Origin: Flavobacterium lipolyticum
Lineage (GTDB): Bacteria > Bacteroidota > Bacteroidia > Flavobacteriales > Flavobacteriaceae
Assembly: GCF_020905335.1 (NCBI RefSeq)
Contig: NZ_JAJJMN010000002.1
Coordinates: forward strand, 186,001 to 250,000
Direction of reading: 5' to 3'
DNA: 64,000 nt
Position 1 is the stretch's first letter; each line of letters begins with the position of its first letter. The position numbers and the translations under genes were made by a program. Under the pieces are notes generated by a model, which worked only from the letters and a program-made list of their open reading frames with translations, was not told the origin of the DNA and did no database searches. Of this stretch, positions 52,541-60,764 are shown piece by piece.

Positions 52541-52630
52541 ATGTTATTAGATGAAATTTCCCAAAATGATCTTTTGGTTATAGCCCTTGCCATACTTTAT
52601 GGTTTTATTATTACCACCAGAAAAAAATGA
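52541..52630 (+). CDS. Tiny single-span membrane protein (29 aa)
   Basis: The frame from ATG 52541 to TGA 52630 encodes MLLDEISQNDLLVIALAILY plus GFIITTRKK: an acidic start, one hydrophobic span and a basic end, with good topology for a small membrane protein. It is 9 bp after the preceding gene. It could be chance in AT-rich DNA. Confidence 0.4.
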   Translation: MLLDEISQNDLLVIALAILYGFIITTRKK

Positions 52631-52660
52631 AAATCTGCTGCTTCATAAACCTACGATTGA

Positions 52661-52701
52661 AGTAGTATGATCGCATACTAAAAAAGTATGGCTGTACTAC
52701 T
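52661..52701. promoter_or_regulatory. Iterated AGTATG/CATACT half-sites before XRE gene
   Basis: AGTATG (52664-52669), CATACT (52674-52679) and AGTATG (52685-52690) lie within an outer pair AGTAGTA (52661-52667) and TACTACT (52695-52701). Multiple inverted half-sites just upstream of a regulator gene suggest an autoregulatory operator. Confidence 0.5.
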
Positions 52702-52754
52702 ATAAGTTTAATAGCGGTTGGTTTTTAGCGATACAAAATACCCCAAATAAAATT

Positions 52755-53141
52755 ATGACCTCTTCGATAAAAAGTAAAATAAAAAGCATAAGAGAACTAA
52801 AAAATTACACGCAGGAATATATGGCAGATCAGTTAGGTGTTACACAGGCAGGATATAGTAAAATTGAGAAAGGAAAAACGATTCTTTCGTATGAAAAATT
52901 GGTTGAAATAGCCAGGATTTTAGAAGTTAGTGTAGAAGACGTAATCAGTTTTGACAGTCAGAGATACTTTAATAGTTTTAATAAAGTGAGAGGAAACAAT
53001 AATGGAAGTATTCAGATTAATTCGGATAATAGCGCAGTTTTAAAGGCTTTGTATGAAGATAAAATTGTGCTTTTAGAGAAATTGTTAAGCAAAACGGAAG
53101 AAGAGTTACGTCGTTATAAAGAAAAATTCGGAGTGATTTAG
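52755..53141 (+). CDS. XRE-family helix-turn-helix regulator
   Basis: 128 residues. A Cro/CI-type helix-turn-helix fills ~9-64 (IRELKNYTQEYMADQLGVTQAGYSKIEKGKTILSYEKLVEIARIL). A linker leads to a C-terminal coiled-coil (VLKALYEDKIVLLEKLLSKTEEELRRYKEKF), probably for dimerisation. This is a common Bacteroidota architecture of unknown target. Confidence 0.92.
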   Translation: MTSSIKSKIKSIRELKNYTQEYMADQLGVTQAGYSKIEKGKTILSYEKLVEIARILEVSVEDVISFDSQRYFNSFNKVRGNNNGSIQINSDNSAVLKALYEDKIVLLEKLLSKTEEELRRYKEKFGVI

Positions 53142-53157
53142 TCTTAGGAAATGAAAA

Positions 53158-53182
53158 AAATGGGGCTCAGTAGCCCCATTTC
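53158..53182 (+). terminator. Terminator after XRE gene
   Basis: AAATGGGGCT pairs with AGCCCCATTT in a near-perfect stem with a 2-nt loop. It serves the plus strand and possibly the convergent yegP-like gene. Confidence 0.75.
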
Positions 53183-53201
53183 TTATTATTTTGTATCGCA
53201 G

Positions 53202-53534
53202 TTATGCAGTTTGATCGTCTGTAGAAGCTTCAGGTGCGTTTGTTTTTACCGATGCTATTCCGTTATCTCGGGCGCTAGTACTTTCATACATTTCGCTTGC
53301 CCCAATAATCTGGCCGTTACTGGCTTTTAAGTTGAAATAAGGTTTTCCGCTTTTGGATTCCAGTCTGTCAAATCTTCCGTCGTCCTGCGAGTTTGTTTTA
53401 ACAGACTCAATTCCGTTTAAGCAGGCCGCTTTGGTAGTATAACCTTCACTTGTTAGAATAGTTTGCCCATTACCAGCTTTTAAATTAAATTGAAATTCAC
53501 CATTGGCTCTCTTAGTAATTACAAATTTTCCCAT
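53202..53534 (-). CDS. YegP/DUF1508-family protein
   Basis: 110 residues made of two tandem DUF1508 modules: GKFVITKRANGEFQFNLKAGNGQTILTSEGY...GIESVKTN and GKPYFNLKASNGQIIGASEMY...GIASVKTN. It is the standard two-repeat YegP arrangement. The protein is small and soluble, and function is not established. Confidence 0.93.
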   Translation of the reverse strand: MGKFVITKRANGEFQFNLKAGNGQTILTSEGYTTKAACLNGIESVKTNSQDDGRFDRLESKSGKPYFNLKASNGQIIGASEMYESTSARDNGIASVKTNAPEASTDDQTA

Positions 53535-53689
53535 CTATTTTTTGATTAAGTTAAAAATTAAATTCATTGATATTCATAAAAATACAAAACTTCATCGTAT
53601 AAAGTATAACCGGATGAAAAATAAATTACAGAGAACTAAATCATAATGATTTTTCTCTTTTTTGCAATTTTTGTTTTCTGTTGAAGCAT

Positions 53690-53726
53690 AAAAAAAGAGA
53701 CACCGTTAGGTATCTCTTTATCTCTG
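53690..53726 (-). terminator. Terminator of the DUF2911 gene
   Basis: On the minus strand AAAGAGATACC pairs with GGTGTCTCTTT (one U-G pair) and is followed by a T run. The wobble pair exists only in the minus-strand RNA. Confidence 0.85.
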
Positions 53727-53745
53727 TCGCTAATTGTGCAGACTA

Positions 53746-54306
53746 TTATTTTATTGTGATTGGAACTTCAACAGTTGTTTTGTCCCAGCCAATTACCAAA
53801 TTCGTTACGGAACCCTGAGTAGTAAAAGCAATAGATAAGGCCTCAATTGTGTTGGATACTGGTTTTACAGGAACACTTACTCTTGCAATATCCTTACTTT
53901 CGTCATACGCATAAGCACCCCATAAATCAATTTCTTTATTGATAATGATGGTCCATTTGTCTTTTTCAGGAATAGCAAATAAACTGTAAGTTCCGGCAGG
54001 AATATTTATTCCGCCAATAGTAACCGGTTTGTAAAATTTGATTTCACTATTTTCGTTAGCACCTACACGCCAAACTTCACCAAACTTAATCAATTCACCA
54101 AAAATAGCACGTCCCTTAACAGAAGGTCTTGAATAAATAACCTTAACTGTCGGAGCCGGATTATCGGTTTTCTTGAATTTTACCGCTTTGTTTGGAGAAT
54201 ACGCAATATCAACCGGACTCGCATCCAAAGGAGCAAATTTAACGTCTTGTGCATTAACTGAAAAAGCTGTCAATAAGACCATTACCAATAAATTAATTTT
54301 TTTCAT
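53746..54306 (-). CDS. Secreted DUF2911 protein
   Basis: 186 residues from the ATG at 54306. The frame extends ten codons upstream, but only the inner Met gives a signal peptide (MKKINLLVMVLLTAFSVNAQ). DUF2911 core segments are VKVIYSRPSVKGRAIFGELIKFGEVWRVGANENSEIKF, INIPAGTYSLFAIP and WTIIINKEIDLWGAY. It is a periplasmic protein of unknown function, frequent in Bacteroidota. Confidence 0.92.
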   Translation of the reverse strand: MKKINLLVMVLLTAFSVNAQDVKFAPLDASPVDIAYSPNKAVKFKKTDNPAPTVKVIYSRPSVKGRAIFGELIKFGEVWRVGANENSEIKFYKPVTIGGINIPAGTYSLFAIPEKDKWTIIINKEIDLWGAYAYDESKDIARVSVPVKPVSNTIEALSIAFTTQGSVTNLVIGWDKTTVEVPITIK

Positions 54307-54431
54307 AGTTAGAATAGTTTTTAAGTGTTCACACAAAGTAAGAAAATCCTAAACAGAAATCATATAGTTTTTTTTCTTTTTTTGTTAATGATTTGGTAAT
54401 GCGAGAGGATTGATAAGGTTCTGTTTTCGTT

Positions 54432-55244
54432 TTAAATACTTGCTGCCGCAAATCCTCCGTCTACTTTTAGGATCGTTCCTGTCACAAATTTAGACAGGTC
54501 ACTGCATAAATACAAAAGAGCTCCGTTGACATCTTCGGGAGTCCCAAATCTTCCCATTGGAGTATGTTCGATGATTTTTTCTCCCCTTGGCGTTAGTTTT
54601 CCTTCCGGAGTCAGTAAGAGAGAGCGGTTTTGTTCTCCTATGAAAAACCCCGGTGAAATGGCATTGACACGTATTCCTTCACCATATTTAGTAGCCAGTT
54701 CTACTGCCATCCATTGTGTGAAATTGTCGATTGCTGCTTTAGAAGCGGCATATCCTACCACCCTTGTTAAGGGACGTTGTGCGGCTGCCGATGAGATGTT
54801 AATGATATTTCCCTGTTTTTGTTGAGCAAAAAGTTCCGAAAATACTTGTGAAGGCAACATAGTTCCAATAATATTCAAATCGATTACTTTTTGCAAATCT
54901 TCGGTTTGAAGGTCGTAGATGGCCTGATCCGGGCTGATGGTAGCTCCGGGCATGTTTCCTCCTGCAGCATTGATGAGAATATCGAGACGGCCGTATTTTT
55001 TTACGATAAAATCTTTGGCTTTTTCCAGTTCTTCTTTGTTCAAAACATTCGCCTGAATGGCAAAAGCTTTTCCACCTTTACTCTCTATTGCGGCTACGGT
55101 TGTATTGGCTTTTTCGATAGATTGGGAAACGATTCCGGTAATAACGCCCTGTTTGGCCAAAACGTTAGCAAAGTTACTTCCCAGTACGCCGGCACCACCA
55201 GTAATTAAGGCAATTTTTCCTTTTAGATTAAATATTGAATCCAT
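54432..55244 (-). CDS. SDR oxidoreductase (fructuronate/mannonate-type candidate)
   Basis: 270 residues, classical short-chain dehydrogenase: GGAGVLGSNFA (~17-27), NAAGG, INISSAAA (Ser) and YAASKAA (Tyr-x-x-x-Lys). A long loop, NMPGATISPDQAIYDLQTEDL, and the C-terminal GFFIGEQNRSLLLTPEG are typical of SDRs often annotated as D-mannonate oxidoreductase. With the YhcH/YiaL neighbour upstream (49-bp gap), sugar-acid metabolism fits. No mannonate dehydratase gene is in the window, so the substrate is open. Confidence 0.8.
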   Translation of the reverse strand: MDSIFNLKGKIALITGGAGVLGSNFANVLAKQGVITGIVSQSIEKANTTVAAIESKGGKAFAIQANVLNKEELEKAKDFIVKKYGRLDILINAAGGNMPGATISPDQAIYDLQTEDLQKVIDLNIIGTMLPSQVFSELFAQQKQGNIINISSAAAQRPLTRVVGYAASKAAIDNFTQWMAVELATKYGEGIRVNAISPGFFIGEQNRSLLLTPEGKLTPRGEKIIEHTPMGRFGTPEDVNGALLYLCSDLSKFVTGTILKVDGGFAAASI

Positions 55245-55293
55245 GTAAAATTTTGTGATTGATAGTGTTTTGAATGCTGTTCCTGTTTTAAAC

Positions 55294-55743
55294 TTAAACT
55301 TTTACTTTAATAACAATTTTTTTAAGTGAACTTTCGCTTATCATTGCTGAGTGAACATCTTCGGGAAATAGAATTGTAAACTGCTTTTCCTGTAATTCGA
55401 AAAACATATCCGGTTTGTCGTAAAAGAAACGAACATCGCGTTCATCACTGTATTCTCCGTTCGGACTAATGCATTTTTCTCTGGGTTTCCAGGCAAAAGT
55501 TTCCGGTCCTTTGATCGGAATTTGGATGTCGATATTTTTATCGTGGCATTCAAACCCTTTTATACTTTCTTCTTTAGTGGTGCCTTCGCCAACAATTACA
55601 ATTACTTTTAAGCCCTCGCCAATTTCAAAGGCTCCTTCTTCAAGAATGCTGATGTCATTTTGGTTTACGTAATCAAATGCTTTTTTAAAATTAGGATGCA
55701 GGCCGTAATATCTGGCTGCGTTTTGTAACGAATCTACGATCAT
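55294..55743 (-). CDS. YhcH/YjgK/YiaL-family protein
   Basis: 149 residues, cupin-like DUF386 fold: MIVDSLQNAARYYGLHPNFKKAFDYV, GFECHDKNIDIQIPIKGPETFAWKP and FTILFPEDVHSAMI with the conserved His/Glu positions. Members accompany sugar-acid, sialic-acid and uronate catabolism and may act as anomerases or isomerases. It is the first gene of a two-gene operon with the SDR. The upstream gap to 56213 holds no convincing gene. Confidence 0.9.
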   Translation of the reverse strand: MIVDSLQNAARYYGLHPNFKKAFDYVNQNDISILEEGAFEIGEGLKVIVIVGEGTTKEESIKGFECHDKNIDIQIPIKGPETFAWKPREKCISPNGEYSDERDVRFFYDKPDMFFELQEKQFTILFPEDVHSAMISESSLKKIVIKVKV

Positions 55744-56213
55744 TGGTATTTGGTTTTTAGGTGTTTTAAGTTTCCGAATGGATTGCCGCTTGAATGCATT
55801 TGGATTTTATTTGTGATTTATTTTTTACTTTATATGTTTCGGGTTAAAGTATTGGTAATTATGTTGTTAGTTGTTTGCTTTTGTTTGATGGCAGTACTTG
55901 TCAGAAGCTCGTTTTTGGACTGTCAGTTCGTCTAAAAACAAGTATTTTTGAGACTGGAATAGTTGTATTTATACTTGATGTAAAAGGATTTAATGAGCTG
56001 ATTTTTAATTTCTTGTTTTTGTGTTGAATGGTTTTTATTGGACGAGTTCCTGTTGCTTCCGCCAAAACTACTTACCGAAATGGATGTAAACAGTAGTACT
56101 CTTTGAAGCCTAAAACTACAAATCAAATTGCATTTACCACTAAGAAAATGGTACTAATAATGTAAAAATTTTGTTCTTTGACCATAATATGGAGAGGCAG
56201 TCATTAAAGTTCT

Positions 56214-56612
56214 TTAAACCGATTCCCATTTGCCATTTTGCTTGGCGAGATCAATCGAAAGCTGACCGTATTCTGTCATTAAACCTTCTGCAATCATTCT
56301 TTCTGCCCGCTCTTTATTGGGTTGGCTCCATTTGCTTTTTTTGGCATTTCGTGGGGTAAATGTCAGATAATAACTTTCAGGATCCCGTTTCTTGCACAAA
56401 CTGTCAATCCACCCAAAACAGAGTGCTTCTTCTGTCGCTTCGATAAGATTTACACTTTCTGTTTTACTTTTTTTGTGGTATAAGATCAACCAGATTGATT
56501 TCTCGATCTGACTGTTTTCCTGTAGCCAATCGCGCCATTCTTTTCGGTTTTTGGCATAAAGTGCTATTCTTCCATCTTTTGTTTCCATGAGTTTAGAATT
56601 GTGTGCGGACAT
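56214..56612 (-). CDS. YdeI/OmpD-associated family protein, short C-terminus
   Basis: 132 residues. YdeI core features are REWRDWLQENSQIEKSIWLILYHKKS, EEALCFGWIDSLCKKRD, FTPRNAKKSKWSQPNKERAERMI and MTEYGQLSIDLAKQNGKWE. Most family members I know continue for another ~50 residues with a helical domain ending in an ETR motif; here translation stops right after KWESV. Either this is a naturally short form or the end was lost. A second Met eight residues in (56588) could be the start. Confidence 0.8.
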   Translation of the reverse strand: MSAHNSKLMETKDGRIALYAKNRKEWRDWLQENSQIEKSIWLILYHKKSKTESVNLIEATEEALCFGWIDSLCKKRDPESYYLTFTPRNAKKSKWSQPNKERAERMIAEGLMTEYGQLSIDLAKQNGKWESV

Positions 56613-56916
56613 AAATTTACTGAAATTTAATGGTAAAATGTGTAAAGTTTTAAGGATTCTAATCGTGTTTTGGATACGGTTTGTTTACGAATGAAATGGA
56701 GTACTACTTTCAAAGGTTTTTAAAAATAGGAATTGTTTAATGAGTGTAAACCTTTGTAAATTTGTAACTTAGTAGTTCTTAGCTTTGATGAAATTTTAAA
56801 CAATTAGAAGTGATACGATTTAAAGTGTGTTATGATTAGTATCGGAAAGCTCTTCTAATGGACAGGTGAAAAAGATATAGAGATCAGGATTAATAACAAT
56901 TTAAAATATAAATGGT

Positions 56917-57291
56917 ATGATACATCAAATTGATACAACAGACAATATTGTCGCTTTTCGGGCATTGGCAGTGGTAACAAATGAAGATTTTCTGAGTGTC
57001 GTGATCCCTGCAGTGGAACATTTAGTAAAACAAACTAACGAAATCAATTTTTTATTGGTTTTGGATACAGACACTGAGGCTTCTACTTCAGGGGTATGGC
57101 TTCAAGATGCCTTACTTGGTTTAAAACATCTTGGAAAATGGAACAGAGCCGCTATAATTACAGATTCGGAAGAGATTATTTCTTTTACGAATGGGTTTGG
57201 TTCTGTCATTCCCGGTGATTTTCTTGGCTTTAAAAAAGAATCCTTCAATAAAGCATTGAATTGGGTGGAAGGAAATATCAATATACATTAG
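56917..57291 (+). CDS. SpoIIAA-like (STAS-related) protein
   Basis: 124 residues. The pattern DNIVAFRALAVVTNEDFLSVVIPAVEHLVKQ, INFLLVLDTDTEASTSGVWLQDALLGLKHLGKWNRAAIITDSEE matches the SpoIIAA-like family, in which a STAS-type fold binds hydrophobic ligands. Function unknown. It is a single gene; the 304-bp gap before it contains nothing recognisable. Confidence 0.85.
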   Translation: MIHQIDTTDNIVAFRALAVVTNEDFLSVVIPAVEHLVKQTNEINFLLVLDTDTEASTSGVWLQDALLGLKHLGKWNRAAIITDSEEIISFTNGFGSVIPGDFLGFKKESFNKALNWVEGNINIH

Positions 57292-57316
57292 TTTTTATCC
57301 GATAAAAAAATAGCCC

Positions 57317-57366
57317 CGAATTCATGAAGTATTGCCTGATGAGACCAGGCAAAATTCATGAATTCG
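57317..57366. terminator. Long nested hairpin between convergent genes
   Basis: CGAATTCATGAA pairs with TTCATGAATTCG (outer), and TTGCCTG with CAGGCAA (inner), about 19 bp paired in total. It lies midway between the ends at 57291 and 57418 and can serve both strands. Confidence 0.75.
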
Positions 57367-57417
57367 AGACTAAACTATTTTGGAGAGATTTCGAAATAGA
57401 TCTGAAACAGATGAAAT

Positions 57418-57687
57418 CTAGTGATTGTATTCGATACCGCTGCTTACGTTAAGATCTCTTTTAGCTTTATTGTTTTTTGAAACTTGTTTGTAGCAAGCTG
57501 TAGCCAATAGAGGAATAGCCAGGCTTCCAACAACGGCAGCAGTTTTATCTTGTCCCGCTTTTTTCAAAATAGCACCTGCTACAAGAGTTCCTACACCTGC
57601 AAAAATTAAATTTTTTACAGAAAACTTAGAGGCTGGTTTTGGAGTAATCCCGTGTAATAGAGGATCTATAAAATTCAATTTTTCCAT
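57418..57687 (-). CDS. Small glycine-rich membrane protein (89 aa)
   Basis: Unrecognised. A soluble start of 25 residues, then two hydrophobic stretches rich in Gly/Ala (LIFAGVGTLVAGAILKKAG and AAVVGSLAIPLLATACYKQ) form a glycine-zipper-like hairpin, followed by a basic tail. The 515-bp gap behind its start (57688-58202) contains no gene, only a weak hairpin near 58132-58155 at the end of the DsbA-like gene. Confidence 0.6.
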   Translation of the reverse strand: MEKLNFIDPLLHGITPKPASKFSVKNLIFAGVGTLVAGAILKKAGQDKTAAVVGSLAIPLLATACYKQVSKNNKAKRDLNVSSGIEYNH

Positions 57688-58202
57688 GATTATACTTATT
57701 TATTTAATTAAACTTTTTTGTTATTCATTCTGATGGTCCTTAACAATCAGTCTTGTTTTTTATTACTTCATTTTTATTTTCTGACTTAACAATGCAAAAA
57801 CACTTAGTTGAGCATACGCTCTAAAAACAAGCGAAAATCCTGCCAAATTGTTGCCATGCTGCTTATTTAGCAAAATTTTATAATTCTAAGAAATGGTTTA
57901 CGTTCCATTTATAAGATCCTTTTCGCATTATGGTCAGTTTGATACAAGTTGTTGCAAATCCAAATAATCAAATGATTTAAATTATGTTCTTTGTATGGCA
58001 TAATTTTTTTGTATTCGTTTTTACAGAACAAAATTGTTGATTTAAAATTACTCTATTTTAGTTTACTGATATTACATAGTTTTCCTCTTTTGTTACACAA
58101 TTTTAGTACAAATACCCCTTTATAGAAATAACCGCTAAATTTTAGTACTTAGCGGCTATTGTCAATTCTATTAATTATTTGAACACTTGGTTTTAAAAGA
58201 GA

Positions 58203-59189
58203 CTATTTTTTACCATACAGAACACCGTTTTTTACTGACTTTTTATTTAGTTCTCCTTTCTCAAATAATTGCTCCAGAATTGTATGGGCTTCGGCATAAG
58301 AAATATCCAGAATAACGGCATATTCTTTTGGCGCAAGAGTAGGATAAATTTCAAATAGAGCTAATGGGTGCTCAGTTGCTGTTTTTTTCTTTTTAGCGTC
58401 AGGAAACAGGGCTAATACTGCATTTTCATAAGAGGCATAAGGTTTAGAACCATAAACGGTTAATTGATTTTGATTCCCATCAGAGAAAAACAAAGTAGGG
58501 AAGCCTCGTACGCCAAGACTTCTGGCATAGTTTAGATCTTCCTGAAAAAGTACTTTTGCTTCTCCTTCGCAATCCCATTTTAATTTTTTGGTCTCTAAAC
58601 CGGAAAGTTGAGCCGCTTCTGAAATGTTTTCCCATTTCGCAATATTTTTCTTTTCGAGATACAATTTCTCCCTAAGAATCCGCATAAACTTTACCGCTTT
58701 ATCTTTACTCTGAATTTGCGCTGCTTTCATCGCAATACAAGATGGATAGGAAGAATCGAGCGGGTCTTCGAGCCATACATTTCCATCGATAGGCATTTCA
58801 TAGTACAAACTTGCTTCTTCCCAGTGATGCGCGACATCTGATGGTTTGCTGATTCCGCCACTATTGTAAGACCAGTCCGGAAGTAAACCGCCCATTCTGT
58901 AATCAATATCGATATAATTGCCGTATTCGAGTTTTAGTTTTCTTAACTGGGGTTCAATTCCCCAACAGGAAGAACAGATAGGATCAGTATAATAAATAAT
59001 TTTTATCGGTTTATCTGCTGTCGGGATGATGGCAGTTTCCTTTGCTTTTTCGTGAATTGGCATTTCGCAGGTTCCCGTTTCAGGATCACATAATAGTGGA
59101 TTTGTTTGGTCTGTACTCATTTTTGAATTTATTTGTGATTGACAGTTTGTACTGCAGATCAGAATTAATAATAGCGACAGTCTTTTCAT
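58203..59189 (-). CDS. DsbA/FrnE-family thiol oxidoreductase
   Basis: 328 residues. A thioredoxin-fold domain opens with IIYYTDPICSSCWGIEPQL, where Cys72-SS-Cys75 is the redox pair. The DsbA helical insert and GVRGFPTLFF (cis-Pro loop) follow. An extra motif CDPETGTCEMP lies before it. The first 16 residues resemble a lipobox (STNC), but the Met at residue 24 (59120) would give a cytoplasmic protein, as in many relatives. It is divergent from an HxlR regulator, suggesting redox control. Confidence 0.85.
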   Translation of the reverse strand: MKRLSLLLILICSTNCQSQINSKMSTDQTNPLLCDPETGTCEMPIHEKAKETAIIPTADKPIKIIYYTDPICSSCWGIEPQLRKLKLEYGNYIDIDYRMGGLLPDWSYNSGGISKPSDVAHHWEEASLYYEMPIDGNVWLEDPLDSSYPSCIAMKAAQIQSKDKAVKFMRILREKLYLEKKNIAKWENISEAAQLSGLETKKLKWDCEGEAKVLFQEDLNYARSLGVRGFPTLFFSDGNQNQLTVYGSKPYASYENAVLALFPDAKKKKTATEHPLALFEIYPTLAPKEYAVILDISYAEAHTILEQLFEKGELNKKSVKNGVLYGKK

Positions 59190-59284
59190 AAATAACTGTT
59201 TTAGATTTACGCTTCGGTTTAAATTTTATAATTTTACTGTAAAGTTCGTCCATCTTTAATCACAAGTCAATTAGTCTAAAAAAT

Positions 59285-59602
59285 ATGACTACAGCAAATA
59301 CATCAGAAAGGGAGAATGAATGTCCGGCAGAAGGGCTTTTAAAATTGCTTTCGGGCAAGTGGAAACCGCAGATCTTTTTACTGGCCGTTACTGGTCCTTT
59401 GCGTTTCAACGCACTTTTAAGAGAACTTAAAGGAGCGAGCAAACAATCTGTTGCAACGGCACTTCGGGAGCTGGAAGATTTCGGAATCCTGGACAAAAAA
59501 GTAGTTCGTTTAAAACCTTTACATATCGAATACCATCTTTCTGAAAAAGGAGCATCATTAGTTCCGGTTTTCAAGCAATTGGAGATTTTCTCAAAAGAGT
59601 AG
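59285..59602 (+). CDS. HxlR-family transcriptional regulator
   Basis: 105 residues. The winged-helix HxlR pattern CPAEGLLKLLSGKWKPQIFLLAVTGPLRFNALLRELKGASKQSVATALRELE includes the conserved Cys13, which in several HxlR proteins senses thiol-reactive compounds. It is divergent from the DsbA/FrnE-like gene with 95 bp between; a small palindrome TTTACTGTAAA (59233-59243) in that gap could be its site. Confidence 0.92.
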   Translation: MTTANTSERENECPAEGLLKLLSGKWKPQIFLLAVTGPLRFNALLRELKGASKQSVATALRELEDFGILDKKVVRLKPLHIEYHLSEKGASLVPVFKQLEIFSKE

Positions 59603-59798
59603 AATAGTAAGTTTGATCTAACTTTAGAATAAAATAACATCTGTTGAGCGTAGTTATTTTTAAACGCATAGAAACATAGATGTAACACTTTCACAAAAGG
59701 CGTTTCACTTAGTTTAAAACATGCAGAGACTACTAGGTGTTAAATGATTTTTTTATTAATTACAACCAACGGTTTAGTATAATTAAATGATATAAACG

Positions 59799-60197
59799 AT
59801 GAAAAAGCTATTGTTATTTTTTGTGTTATTGTTTCAAATGGTTGTAATAACAGGGTACAGTCAAAGTGCAGATCCTTCCTCTAAAAAAATTGTCGGAACC
59901 TGGTACGCCGATGCCAATCGAAATACAAGGTGGGTTTTTACGGCAGACGGAAAAGTTTTCAATTACGACAAAAATACTTTTAAAGTGATGTACCGATACA
60001 CTATTTCAAACAGCTGCCAGAATAATTCAGATGATACACTCGAATTTGTAACGTTGATGGATAAGGACGGTGATGAATATTGTTTTAGAATAAACGCTAT
60101 AAATGAGAACAAGAATGGCGTTTTATCGATGACGAATATGAGTAATATGGAAGCACTCTTGTTTGTTAACGACATCAACATCGTAATAACAAACTAA
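59799..60197 (+). CDS. Secreted hypothetical protein (lipocalin-like)
   Basis: 132 residues: a signal peptide (MKKLLLFFVLLFQMVVITGYSQ), then KKIVGTWYADANRNTRWVFTADGKVFNYD, a pattern like small lipocalin-type periplasmic proteins (G-x-W near the start, alternating strands). Family membership is uncertain. It is upstream of two thioredoxin-fold genes, with a 90-bp gap. Confidence 0.6.
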   Translation: MKKLLLFFVLLFQMVVITGYSQSADPSSKKIVGTWYADANRNTRWVFTADGKVFNYDKNTFKVMYRYTISNSCQNNSDDTLEFVTLMDKDGDEYCFRINAINENKNGVLSMTNMSNMEALLFVNDINIVITN

Positions 60198-60287
60198 ATT
60201 TATTTCGCATTAAACTTTTATTAACAAAAAGCAAATTGGCATTCGTTTATATTTGTAAGGAAAAAAAGAAAAATAGCACAAACAGGT

Positions 60288-60761
60288 ATGAAAATCAATG
60301 TATTAAGAATTTTTGTTGTATTTGCTTTCTCCGTAAGCGGTTATAGTCAGAATGTGAAACTGTTAAACATCAATCAGCTGAACGAAAGAATTAAGAACGG
60401 CAAAGACAGTACTTATGTTGTTAATTTCTGGGCTACCTGGTGTGCGCCCTGCATTAAAGAACTGCCTCATTTTGAAAAGTTAAAGGCAGATTATAAATCT
60501 GATAAATTAGCGGTTTTATTGGTAAGTGTGGATTTTAAATCTAAGTTAAACTCAGCTGTAGTTCCGTTTGTGAAAAGAAAAAACCTGAAAAATGAAGTTT
60601 TTCTGTTAAACGAAAGCAATCCGCAGGAATATATAGACCGCATTGATAAAGACTGGTCGGGAAGCATTCCGGCAACCTTATTTATTAAAGAGAATAAAAG
60701 AAAATTTATTGAATCTGAATTTACCTATGAACAATTATTAACTGAATATAAAAAACTGTAA
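60288..60761 (+). CDS. TlpA-like periplasmic thioredoxin
   Basis: 157 residues with signal peptide (VSGYSQ, 21). The active site FWATWCAPCIKELPHFEKL has Cys52 and Cys55, and the cis-Pro is in GSIPATLFI. It is a TlpA/ResA-type reductant of periplasmic disulfides. It lies 3 bp before the next thioredoxin-fold gene, so the two are coupled. Confidence 0.9.
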   Translation: MKINVLRIFVVFAFSVSGYSQNVKLLNINQLNERIKNGKDSTYVVNFWATWCAPCIKELPHFEKLKADYKSDKLAVLLVSVDFKSKLNSAVVPFVKRKNLKNEVFLLNESNPQEYIDRIDKDWSGSIPATLFIKENKRKFIESEFTYEQLLTEYKKL

Positions 60762-60764
60762 ATT

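Noticed and set aside
55750..55935. Hydrophobic 61-codon frame before the YhcH/YiaL gene
   Set aside because: It is low-complexity Leu/Val/Phe from T-rich DNA, has no partner gene and overlaps the likely promoter region of the YhcH/YiaL operon.
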